Positions 36,085-43,732 of a DNA stretch of 64,000 nt are shown here, piece after piece. The translations under genes and the position numbers were made by a program. The stretch covers positions 186,001 through 250,000 of the forward strand of contig CALSVI010000009.1 in NCBI GenBank assembly GCA_943840615.1. Reading direction: 5' to 3'. The stretch is from an uncultured Luminiphilus sp. (GTDB lineage: Bacteria; Pseudomonadota; Gammaproteobacteria; Pseudomonadales; Halieaceae). Under the pieces are notes generated by a model. The model made no database searches, was not told the origin of the DNA, and was given only the letters and a program-made list of their open reading frames with translations. Every line of letters begins with the position of its first letter. Position 1 is the stretch's first letter.

Positions 36085-37332
36085 TTGTCGCTCGCCTGCC
36101 TGAGCCTGTTCTCTGCGGTCTCGGCGGTATTGCAGGTTCGGCGCATTGGCTGGGCAGTCTGGCTCTGGTTTCTCTGCGGCTGGTTAACCGGAGAGTTGGC
36201 GATTTGGTGTATCGGTCTGCAGGCGGCCTTCGTTGCGCTATGGGTGGTATGGATCGGCACAGATAGCCCGGGATTCGCATGGGGCTTGTCGGCCTTTTTG
36301 GCCACCTGGGCGCTGTTGGGCTGGGCGCTCAGGGATGGATTCGATGCCGGCGTGGCTTTCAGTCGAGCGTTGCGGGTCGCGCTGGGCCCGCATTTTATGA
36401 CTCAAATTCCTGAGGCACGCCGTGCCAGGCTTGAACACCAGATCCTCAGCCGTGAGTGGTTATGGCCATTTCGCTTTCGACGCCCTGGCGTGCGCTATGT
36501 GCGGAATCTGAGCTACTCGACAACCGGTAAACGCGGGCTGCTGGACGTGTACCTTCCGGTAACGAAAAGCGAGCGGCGGCCGGTTCTGCTTCAGGTACAC
36601 GGTGGTGCCTGGGTGATGGGACATAAGTCCGAGCAGGCGCAGCCTTTGTTGCATCGAATGGTTGAAATGGGCTGGGTCGGAGTGTCTATCAATTATCGTC
36701 TGGCACCCCAAAACGCCTATCCGGCTCAGATCATCGATGTCAAAAAAGCCATCTCCTGGGTCAAAGCCAATATTGCAGAATATGGCGGTGATCCTGATTT
36801 TATTGTGATCACCGGCGGCTCGGCCGGGGGGCACCTGTCGCTGCTCGCGGGGCTCTCTCCCGGTCATGCACCTTGGCAATCGGGTTTTGAGGGGGGCGAC
36901 ACGGCGGTTCAGGGCGTATTAGCTCTGTATCCGGTGGTGGACTTCACTAACCGCCATGGTATTCGTGAACAGGAGCGCATGGATGGCTTTATTACGCGCC
37001 GCATTATTCAGCAGACTCGCGAGGCGGCCCCAGAGGTCTTTGAGGATGGGTCGCCCATTTCCTGGATTCATCGCACTGGCGTTGCGGAGGGTGCCCCCCC
37101 TTTCTGCATTGTGCAGGGTACCCATGATTCTCTGGTCTGGGTCGAGGAGGTTCGGCGTTTCGTCGCAGAATTCAGCCCCCTCACGACCGCACCCTTAGTC
37201 TATGCGGAGTTGCCGCGCGCTCAGCACGCTTTTGAAATATTTCATTCGCCGCGCACCAGTCACTATCTGAACGCCGCCGCGAGCTGGCTCGAGTGGGTTC
37301 GGGCGCTACACGAGAAGCAATCTGATCGCTGA
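36085..37332 (+). CDS. Membrane-anchored alpha/beta hydrolase (HSL-type)
   Basis: 415-residue protein with three or four N-terminal hydrophobic segments (about 10-95) followed by a hormone-sensitive-lipase-type hydrolase domain. Oxyanion motif HGGAWVMG is near 173, the nucleophile elbow TGGSAGGHLSLLAG near 249, the acid Asp in VQGTHDSLV, and the His in RAQHAFEIF near 387. The start TTG at 36085 is the best in frame and has GGAA upstream; an ATG at 36069 is in another frame. It is divergent from gshB and convergent with rsmE. Carboxylesterase or lipase activity is inferred; the substrate is unknown. Confidence 0.85.
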   Translation: MSLACLSLFSAVSAVLQVRRIGWAVWLWFLCGWLTGELAIWCIGLQAAFVALWVVWIGTDSPGFAWGLSAFLATWALLGWALRDGFDAGVAFSRALRVALGPHFMTQIPEARRARLEHQILSREWLWPFRFRRPGVRYVRNLSYSTTGKRGLLDVYLPVTKSERRPVLLQVHGGAWVMGHKSEQAQPLLHRMVEMGWVGVSINYRLAPQNAYPAQIIDVKKAISWVKANIAEYGGDPDFIVITGGSAGGHLSLLAGLSPGHAPWQSGFEGGDTAVQGVLALYPVVDFTNRHGIREQERMDGFITRRIIQQTREAAPEVFEDGSPISWIHRTGVAEGAPPFCIVQGTHDSLVWVEEVRRFVAEFSPLTTAPLVYAELPRAQHAFEIFHSPRTSHYLNAAASWLEWVRALHEKQSDR

Positions 37333-37364
37333 ATGCTGCGTCTGAAGTGTGTCCATAGCCTCTG

Positions 37365-38096
37365 CTAAAGCGGAATGTCTCCCCAGTGTGCGCCCAGCGC
37401 TGATAGCGCCACCACCGGCGCGGTTTCGGTGCGAAGCACTCTCGGACCCAATTGCAACACGTCAAAACCATGCCCCCGAGCGGCCGACATTTCCCCTTCG
37501 GCTAGGCCTCCCTCGGGGCCAATCAAAAGCGCCACTCGATCAGGGACCGCCTTGGGGACACGCGTGTCACTATCGCTACAATGCAACATCCATTTTTGGT
37601 CCGCTACGACGGCGGCGACCCATTTCTCCAATGGTTGTGGCGACGCGACAGAAGGCACCCTGACTCGCCCACATTGCTCACAGGCACTGATAACAACCTG
37701 TTGCCAGTGTGCAACGCGCTTTTCCATCCGATCTGCCGGAATAGTGAAGTCGACGCGGTCGCTATAGAGAGGGGCGATAGCGCCGATGCCCAGCTCGGTG
37801 GCCTTTTGTATGGCCCAGTCAAAGCGATCGCCTTTGCTCAGGCAAAGGCCCAGCGTGGTGTGGATACGCGACTCGGTGTCGGGTGCGGAGGCTGCGCCTA
37901 CCTCGAGTGACACAGCCTGCTTATCAATCCCGCTGACCGCCGCTGCAAACTCGTGGCCGTCGCCATTGAACAGACAGACGGCATCTCCGATGCGGGCTCG
38001 AAGCGCGCGCCCAAGGTGTTTTGCAGCACCCCCTTCCAGCAGCACCCGGGTGCCCGAGGCGAGGGGCTGGTCAGTAAAAAGTCGAGTGATACGCAC
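37365..38096 (-). CDS. rsmE: 16S rRNA (uracil1498-N3)-methyltransferase RsmE
   Basis: SPOUT-family methyltransferase for U1498 in 16S rRNA. It has 243 residues: an N-terminal PUA-like domain with HLGRALRARIGD and VCLFNGDGHEF, then the knotted SAM fold with KGDRFDWAIQKATELGIGAI (about 89-108), VISACEQCGRVRVPS, LLIGPEGGLAEGE and LGPRVLRTETAPVVALS. It is 15 bp downstream of ahcY. In E. coli rsmE adjoins gshB; here the hydrolase gene lies between. Confidence 0.95.
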   Translation of the reverse strand: MRITRLFTDQPLASGTRVLLEGGAAKHLGRALRARIGDAVCLFNGDGHEFAAAVSGIDKQAVSLEVGAASAPDTESRIHTTLGLCLSKGDRFDWAIQKATELGIGAIAPLYSDRVDFTIPADRMEKRVAHWQQVVISACEQCGRVRVPSVASPQPLEKWVAAVVADQKWMLHCSDSDTRVPKAVPDRVALLIGPEGGLAEGEMSAARGHGFDVLQLGPRVLRTETAPVVALSALGAHWGDIPL

Positions 38097-38111
38097 CCGT
38101 ATACAAAAGCC

Positions 38112-39503
38112 TCAGTACTTGTAGCTGTCGGTTTTGAAGGGGCCGTCGGCACCCACACCAATGTAGTCCGCCTGCTTGGGCGTCAGTTTGGTCATCACAC
38201 CACCAAAGCCCTCTACCATGAATGTGGCGACCTGTTCGTCGAGGTGCTTGGGGAGCACCTCGACCGCGATTGCGTCTTGGCGTGCGTCGCCGGATAGATC
38301 GGCAAATCGCTTCTCGTACAGGTGGATCTGCGCCAATACTTGGTTGGCAAATGAGCCGTCCATGATACGCGAGGGATGCCCGGTTGCATTGCCCAGGTTC
38401 ACTAGTCGACCTTCTGAGAGTAGCAATAAGTGATCGTTGCTGGCGGCATCTCGGACCACTTTGTGCACCTGTGGTTTGATTTCTTCCCACTGCCACTCGG
38501 CGCGCATGTAGGCGGTATCAATCTCGTTATCGAAGTGTCCGATATTGCATACCACGGCGCTGCACTTCAGCGCCCGCAGCATGGGTGCTGAGCAAACATT
38601 GAAATTACCCGTGGCGGTGACCAGCATGTCGGTAGTGCCCAACAGATCTTTATTAATGCAGCTGTCAGAGCCGTCGTCCACGCCGTCGATAAACGGTGAG
38701 ACGACTTCAAAACCATCCATACAGGCCTGCATGGCGCAGATTGGATCGCATTCGGTGACTCGCACGATCATGCCTTCCTGCCGCAGAGACTGGGCGGACC
38801 CTTTTCCGACATCGCCGTAGCCAATTACCAGCGCCCGTTTCCCTGCCAACAAATGGTCGAGCCCACGCTTGATGGCGTCGTTCAGACTGTGTCGACAGCC
38901 GTACTTGTTGTCGTTTTTGGACTTGGTCACCGCGTCGTTGACGTTTATCGCCGGCACCTTTAATTCGCCATTGGCGAGCATGTCGTAGAGGCGATGCACG
39001 CCTGTAGTGGTTTCTTCGGTAATGCCGTGTATGCGCTCGAGCATCTCGGGGTACTGCTCATGGAGCATGGAGGTCAGGTCGCCACCGTCATCGAGCACCA
39101 TATTGGCGTCCCAAGGCTTGCCGTCCTCGAGAATGGTTTGTTCAATACACCACTCATACTCTTCTTCTGTCTCGCCTTTCCAGGCAAAGACGGGAATGCC
39201 GGCGGCGGCAATGGCCGCTGCGGCGTGATCCTGAGTCGAGAAAATATTGCATGAAGACCAGCGCACTTCTGCGCCCAGCGCTACCAGCGTTTCGATCAGA
39301 ACACCGGTCTGGATCGTCATATGAATGCAGCCAAGAATTTTTGCACCCGCTAGCGGTTGCGTGTCCCGGTATTGCTCGCGCAGGGCTATCAGCGCGGGCA
39401 TCTCGCTCTCTGCGATCTCCAGTTCCCGTCGGCCCCAGTCGGCCAGGTGGATATCGGCGACTTTGTAGTCGGCAAAAACGCTTTGTTCAACAGCAGTGTT
39501 CAT
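38112..39503 (-). CDS. ahcY: Adenosylhomocysteinase
   Basis: NAD-dependent enzyme splitting S-adenosylhomocysteine into adenosine and homocysteine, relieving product inhibition of methyltransferases. It has 463 residues, the longer bacterial form. [50 protein letters not shown] and NAD-binding [16 protein letters not shown] (about 250-265) are diagnostic, and the C-terminus KTDSYKY carries the conserved Lys/Tyr that reach the neighbouring subunit. It lies 27 bp after metK in the sahR–metK–ahcY operon. Confidence 0.97.
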   Translation of the reverse strand: MNTAVEQSVFADYKVADIHLADWGRRELEIAESEMPALIALREQYRDTQPLAGAKILGCIHMTIQTGVLIETLVALGAEVRWSSCNIFSTQDHAAAAIAAAGIPVFAWKGETEEEYEWCIEQTILEDGKPWDANMVLDDGGDLTSMLHEQYPEMLERIHGITEETTTGVHRLYDMLANGELKVPAINVNDAVTKSKNDNKYGCRHSLNDAIKRGLDHLLAGKRALVIGYGDVGKGSAQSLRQEGMIVRVTECDPICAMQACMDGFEVVSPFIDGVDDGSDSCINKDLLGTTDMLVTATGNFNVCSAPMLRALKCSAVVCNIGHFDNEIDTAYMRAEWQWEEIKPQVHKVVRDAASNDHLLLLSEGRLVNLGNATGHPSRIMDGSFANQVLAQIHLYEKRFADLSGDARQDAIAVEVLPKHLDEQVATFMVEGFGGVMTKLTPKQADYIGVGADGPFKTDSYKY

Positions 39504-39530
39504 AACGTGGTCTCTCTTGGAGTCTGAGGG

Positions 39531-40703
39531 TTAAAGCCCGGCGGCCGCGCGAAGGGTTTCGGCCCTGTCGGTGCGCTCCCAGGTAAAGCTGTCACCCGAA
39601 CGACCAAAATGGCCATACGCGGCGGTAGTACGGTAAATAGGGCGCTTCAGATCGAGCATATTGATAAGACCTTTTGGGCGCAGATCAAAGTGCTCGCGAA
39701 TCAGCGCAACGATCGCGTCATCGGCAAGGGTTGCGGTACCGAAAGTGTTAACTGAAATTGAAGTGGGTTCCGCGACGCCAATAGCGTAGGACACCTGCAC
39801 CTCGCAGCGGCGGGCCAGGCCCGCTGCAACAATATTCTTGGCGACGTAACGCCCGGCATAGGCCGCAGAGCGATCGACCTTGGAAGGGTCCTTGCCTGAG
39901 AAAGCCCCACCTCCATGGCGCGCCATACCACCGTAGGTATCAACAATAATCTTTCGACCCGTCAGGCCACAGTCACCTTGTGGGCCGCCGATAACAAAAT
40001 TACCGGTCGGGTTGATGTGAAACAGCGTGTCGGCATGGAGCCATTCTGCCGGCAGCGTCGCTTCAATAATGTCTTTTCGCACCGCCTCGCGGAGGTCTTC
40101 CTGCGAGATATCGGGCGCGTGTTGCGTAGACAGCACGACCGCCTCGACCCGCTCGGGCTTGCCGTCTGCGGCGTAGCGCAGCGTAATCTGGCTTTTGGCG
40201 TCGGGCCGAAGCCAGGGTAGGGCGCCCGACTTGCGCAGTTCGGCCTGCTTCTCCACCAGCCGGTGCGAGTAGTGTATCGGCGCCGGCATCAGAACGTCGG
40301 TTTCGTCTGAGGCGAAACCAAACATCAGCCCCTGATCGCCTGCGCCCTGGTTCGCCTCATCTGCCTCGTGTGTCCCCAGCGCAATGTCTGCTGACTGTTG
40401 CCCAATGGCGTTAATCACGGCACAGGTGTTGCCATCAAAACAAACGTCGGAAGAGTCAAAACCGATTTCGAGCACCGTCTGCCGGATGACCTCTTCCAGT
40501 TCGCCCGTGGTGACCGCGGCAGAGGTAGTGACCTCCCCCGCCACCACGACCATGCCGGTCTTGACCAGTGTTTCGACAGCGACACGGGCGTCGGGATCCT
40601 TGGTCAGATAAGTGTCGAGAATGGCATCGGAGATTTGATCCGACATCTTGTCGGGGTGACCTTCCGATACTGACTCCGAAGTGAAAAGAGAGTAGTCGCT
40701 CAT
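39531..40703 (-). CDS. metK: S-adenosylmethionine synthetase
   Basis: Makes SAM from methionine and ATP. It has 390 residues. [18 protein letters not shown] (about 13-30), [12 protein letters not shown] (about 122-133), [20 protein letters not shown] and [20 protein letters not shown] are the standard family motifs. It lies 23 bp after the SahR-like regulator and ahead of ahcY, so SAM production, SAH removal and their sensor are in one unit. Confidence 0.97.
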   Translation of the reverse strand: MSDYSLFTSESVSEGHPDKMSDQISDAILDTYLTKDPDARVAVETLVKTGMVVVAGEVTTSAAVTTGELEEVIRQTVLEIGFDSSDVCFDGNTCAVINAIGQQSADIALGTHEADEANQGAGDQGLMFGFASDETDVLMPAPIHYSHRLVEKQAELRKSGALPWLRPDAKSQITLRYAADGKPERVEAVVLSTQHAPDISQEDLREAVRKDIIEATLPAEWLHADTLFHINPTGNFVIGGPQGDCGLTGRKIIVDTYGGMARHGGGAFSGKDPSKVDRSAAYAGRYVAKNIVAAGLARRCEVQVSYAIGVAEPTSISVNTFGTATLADDAIVALIREHFDLRPKGLINMLDLKRPIYRTTAAYGHFGRSGDSFTWERTDRAETLRAAAGL

Positions 40704-40726
40704 AGTGGAGATTCCTGAAAAATGAC

Positions 40727-41728
40727 TCAGCAGCGCTTGAAGTGCTGCACCTGAATTTGAAAACCGTTACGTTGTGCAAAAAATAATTCTGCACACTGTT
40801 CGAGACCTGATTTTGCGGCCCATGCCCGTAAAATATCGGGGGGGAATCCAAGCCAAAGATCGCCGCAATGTTCCCTCGCCCAGGCCTGATCATGAGGACA
40901 AAGGTCGCTGATGATTAGGTGTCCGTCCGGGCTGAGAAGCTGTGCTGTATCGTGCAGCAAGGCGTCTGGCTCCGGGGCATGGTGCAACACCATGTTCACC
41001 ACCGCGGCGGCAAACCCGCCTTGTGGTGCCTCTAGGACGTGCGGTTCACCCAGACGAAATTCGATCGTGTCGATGCCGCTCGTGCTGCGTTTCGCGGTGT
41101 TCAGCATTTCCTCAGAGTTATCGAGTGCGCACACTGCGGCTGAGCGCTTTGCCAGCGCTTCAAGCAGGCCACCGTCTCCCGGTCCCACCTCGAGGATATT
41201 GCGTTGCCGGAAATCGCCGGCCCGGTCCAGCAGGTGCAGCGCAGCCTGGCTATAGTCCTCCCACGAGGCAATGGACTCCTGTTGCTTTCTGATTTCCTTG
41301 CCGTGGTCGCGGAAAAATGCCGCCGAGTGTTGCTCTCTTTGACGCTGCACCGCCTGCAAGCCGCGTTCCAGAGCGGCTGTCAGGGGCTCTCGGTCGATTT
41401 GATCCAGCATTTGTTGCCGCAATGACGCGTGCTTACCGTCGGGTGGCTGCCGACGGTAAAAGGTGGCAGTGCCCTCGGGGCGCCGGCCTAGGAATGCCGC
41501 TTCGGTCAATATCTTAAGGTGGTGGCTGAGTGCGCTTTGCCGGATCGAAAACACCGCACACAGTTCGGACACACTGAAGGAATCTGCCTTCATCACTCGT
41601 AGAATATTCATTCTCAGTGGATGTCCCACCGCACTGAACAGCCCCGTCAGCGGTTCGGTTCTGGGGGAGTTGGGCGAGGCGGGCGCACGCTGGGTATCCA
41701 GCGCAACAACATTGTCAGTTTGAGGCAT
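40727..41728 (-). CDS. sahR: ArsR-family regulator with SAM-methyltransferase domain (SahR-like)
   Basis: 333-residue protein with an N-terminal ArsR winged helix (about 27-95; [20 protein letters not shown] then [18 protein letters not shown]) and a C-terminal methyltransferase-like domain with [19 protein letters not shown] (about 159-177) and ISDLCPHD near 293. This architecture next to metK and ahcY matches SahR, described in proteobacteria as a repressor of SAM-cycle genes that responds to S-adenosylhomocysteine. Binding rather than catalysis by the C-terminal domain is inferred. It heads the operon and may regulate its own promoter; a near-palindrome lies 31 bp upstream. Confidence 0.85.
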   Translation of the reverse strand: MPQTDNVVALDTQRAPASPNSPRTEPLTGLFSAVGHPLRMNILRVMKADSFSVSELCAVFSIRQSALSHHLKILTEAAFLGRRPEGTATFYRRQPPDGKHASLRQQMLDQIDREPLTAALERGLQAVQRQREQHSAAFFRDHGKEIRKQQESIASWEDYSQAALHLLDRAGDFRQRNILEVGPGDGGLLEALAKRSAAVCALDNSEEMLNTAKRSTSGIDTIEFRLGEPHVLEAPQGGFAAAVVNMVLHHAPEPDALLHDTAQLLSPDGHLIISDLCPHDQAWAREHCGDLWLGFPPDILRAWAAKSGLEQCAELFFAQRNGFQIQVQHFKRC

Positions 41729-41758
41729 CGCGCAAGGCTAGCACCTTCGAAAGCATTT

Positions 41759-41774
41759 ATCTAAAAATTTTGAT
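41759..41774. promoter_or_regulatory. Candidate operator palindrome upstream of sahR-metK-ahcY
   Basis: ATCTAAAAATTTTGAT is an imperfect 16-bp palindrome (6 of 8 positions pair), 31 bp before the sahR start, in the 167-bp divergent gap with rpiA. Its place fits an autoregulatory operator, but AT-rich palindromes occur by chance and I cannot compare it with known SahR sites here. Confidence 0.3.
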
Positions 41775-41895
41775 GAACGGCTAAGCAGGGTGCTGATCGA
41801 GAGAGATGACGTGCATTCGCCGAAAAGCGCTCCCCTGGCGAGAGCGCCCGGGGATATACTGCTCTCATCGATTGCTCAGTGCCTTTGGAGTTCGT

Positions 41896-42576
41896 GTGGA
41901 CCAACAAATCCTGAAGCAAAAGGTGGCTGAGGCCGCCTTTGCCCGCGTCACCGCGTATCACAGCGATCATTTGCTACTGGGGATCGGTACTGGCACCACG
42001 GCCGAGTGCTTCATTCGATTGTTGCCGGATCTGAAGTCTCGTGTGGAGGCTACGGTTGCCAGCTCTGATCGTTCCGCGGCTTTATTGGTCGAGCTGGGTC
42101 TACCCGTTGTCGACCTGAACGCGGTTGGGCCTTTGGATGTTTATATCGACGGTGCCGATGAGGCGAATTCGCGGCTCCACTTGATTAAAGGCGGTGGGGC
42201 GGCGCTTACCCGAGAGAAAATTGTCGCAGCCGCCTCTCGAGAGTTCATCTGCATTGCGGATGTGAGTAAACGCGTGGCCACGCTGGGCGCTTTTCCTCTC
42301 CCGGTAGAAGTCATTCCGATGGCGCGGAGTCATGTGGCGCGCGAGCTCTTCCAAATCGGGGGCCAGCCGGTATGGCGAGAGGGCGTGACAACAGACAACG
42401 GCAACCTCATTCTCGATGTGCATGGTCTGGAGATTGAAGACCCCTTGTCCATGGAGTCGCGGATCAATCAGATGACCGGTGTGGTGTGTAACGGGCTCTT
42501 CGCTGCACGGCCTGCTGATGTGCTGTTGTTGGGCGCGCCTTCAGGTGTGGAGGAAGTATTGGCGCCGGCGCCCTAG
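41896..42576 (+). CDS. rpiA: Ribose-5-phosphate isomerase A
   Basis: Interconverts ribose-5-phosphate and ribulose-5-phosphate. It has 226 residues. GTG at 41896 follows TTTGGAG at five bases and starts [18 protein letters not shown]; the frame open back to 41806 has no [19 protein letters not shown] (about 29-45), [20 protein letters not shown] (about 80-99) and [14 protein letters not shown] are diagnostic. It is divergent from the sahR operon and feeds the tkt step encoded at 48 kb. Confidence 0.95.
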   Translation: MDQQILKQKVAEAAFARVTAYHSDHLLLGIGTGTTAECFIRLLPDLKSRVEATVASSDRSAALLVELGLPVVDLNAVGPLDVYIDGADEANSRLHLIKGGGAALTREKIVAAASREFICIADVSKRVATLGAFPLPVEVIPMARSHVARELFQIGGQPVWREGVTTDNGNLILDVHGLEIEDPLSMESRINQMTGVVCNGLFAARPADVLLLGAPSGVEEVLAPAP

Positions 42577-42755
42577 ACGCGACGAACGCGCGATAGCGCC
42601 AGGTTGCGAGCGAAAACCGCATAAGAAAACCGTACGAAAGGCATCGAGAGCAAAAAGAGCAGAAAAACGAACAGAGGGGCAGAGTGATCACAGCCGGTAG
42701 CCGATGCGCTTCCGGGTGTCCGCCCCCGCCCTGCCCGCCCAGAGAGGAGCTGAGA

Positions 42756-43325
42756 ATGACCTATGAAAGACGATTGTTAGGTGTAGCGGGGATGGTCTTG
42801 GCCCTGATATCGGTGCCCAGTGTCCAAGCTGAAAGCAATGGTTTGGCGACGTTCAACGGAATTGAGCGGGAGATGTTGCCCGAGGACCAGCGCGCTACCG
42901 GCATTGATGGCCTCTCAGAGGGTCAGCTGGAGGCCCTGAACCAGTGGCTGAGGCAGCGATTTAACCCTATGCAGGAAACCGTATCGGAGGAGGTTCGCGA
43001 GGCGGACGCAGCGGAGCGCGAGGCCGAGATAGAGCGGCGTGTGGCGATTGAAGTCGAGGCTGCCAAGCAGGAAATTCAGAGTGCACCCCAGGCACCCGCG
43101 CTGTCGGAGCCCTTTGAGGCCGCTATCGAGGGCCGCTTCGGGGGTTGGTCGGGCAAGACGGTTTTCCCGTTGGACAACGGACAGGTGTGGCGGCAGCGCC
43201 ATGGCGGTCGATATCGCCATACAGATGATGATCAGCGGGTCCGCCTCTATAAGAACTTCCTCGGCATGTGGCAGATGAAAGTCCTGTCTACGGGAAGAAG
43301 TATTCCGGTGCGTCGCATCGATTGA
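42756..43325 (+). CDS. Predicted secreted protein of unknown function
   Basis: 189-residue protein. The ATG at 42756 follows GAGAGGAG and is the only start giving an N-terminal signal peptide (RRLLGVAGMVLALISVPSVQA, cleavage after about residue 25). Residues 60-105 are rich in Glu, Ala and Arg and may form a helix. The C-terminal 65 residues contain GRFGGWSGKTVFPLDNGQVW and YKNFLGMWQMKVL, a small beta-type domain I have seen in uncharacterised secreted proteobacterial proteins. It lies alone between rpiA and the TonB receptor. No function can be assigned. Confidence 0.78.
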   Translation: MTYERRLLGVAGMVLALISVPSVQAESNGLATFNGIEREMLPEDQRATGIDGLSEGQLEALNQWLRQRFNPMQETVSEEVREADAAEREAEIERRVAIEVEAAKQEIQSAPQAPALSEPFEAAIEGRFGGWSGKTVFPLDNGQVWRQRHGGRYRHTDDDQRVRLYKNFLGMWQMKVLSTGRSIPVRRID

Positions 43326-43732
43326 GGCGCTCAGGCTCGAGCTGTTTGGCCCGCCTCGGGGCGCGCGGGTAGGGCTCCCGTCAGGGCAAATCCCTCGCTC
43401 AACGCGTTGCGTTGGTCCTGCCGCTGGCATGAAGTGCTGCAACTTGGGGACCATTTGGTCGCTGGAATCGCTCGCCGCGCCCTTAAAACGCCGCTTTAGT
43501 GCCGCAAAACGGCCCAATAGGGCGAGTTTTCTGTGATCGGCATTTTTTCACAAAAGGGAACCAAATGTGATGATTTTGTGACACCCGTTCCAGTATTCTT
43601 ACGCCATCCGTTGCCTGAGTTTTTAGGCTACGAAAGAAGTCCACAACGGTAAAGGCCACTGCGGTGCCTTGACCACTCAAAAAAAGGGGCGGGACGTCAG
43701 CCCCAAAAACAATCTAAGAGGTCTTGAACCCT
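43326..43732. other. 407-bp intergenic region upstream of the TonB-dependent receptor
   Basis: No gene is seen here. The region holds several TGTGA/TCACA half-sites at 43532, 43548, 43566 and 43577 with spacings that do not fit a CRP site, AT-rich promoter-like sequence near 43574-43605, and a GC-rich hairpin flanked by A-tracts at 43681-43709. Receptor expression is presumably controlled from this region. Confidence 0.5.
43681..43709 (-). terminator. Hairpin that reads as an intrinsic terminator on the minus strand
   Basis: On the minus strand GGGGC and GCCCC form a five-pair stem around a nine-base loop, followed by seven Ts. It lies 29 bp before the receptor ATG, with no minus-strand gene upstream, so it could stop antisense transcription or act as a leader structure on the plus strand. 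The short stem keeps confidence modest. Confidence 0.4.

Noticed and set aside
39504-39530. SAH riboswitch upstream of ahcY
   Set aside because: Only 27 bp separate metK and ahcY, too short for the aptamer, and the gap upstream of sahR shows no matching fold that I could see.
43532-43581. CRP operator upstream of the TonB receptor
   Set aside because: Four TGTGA/TCACA half-sites are present, but the only pair with six-base spacing is a direct, not inverted, repeat.
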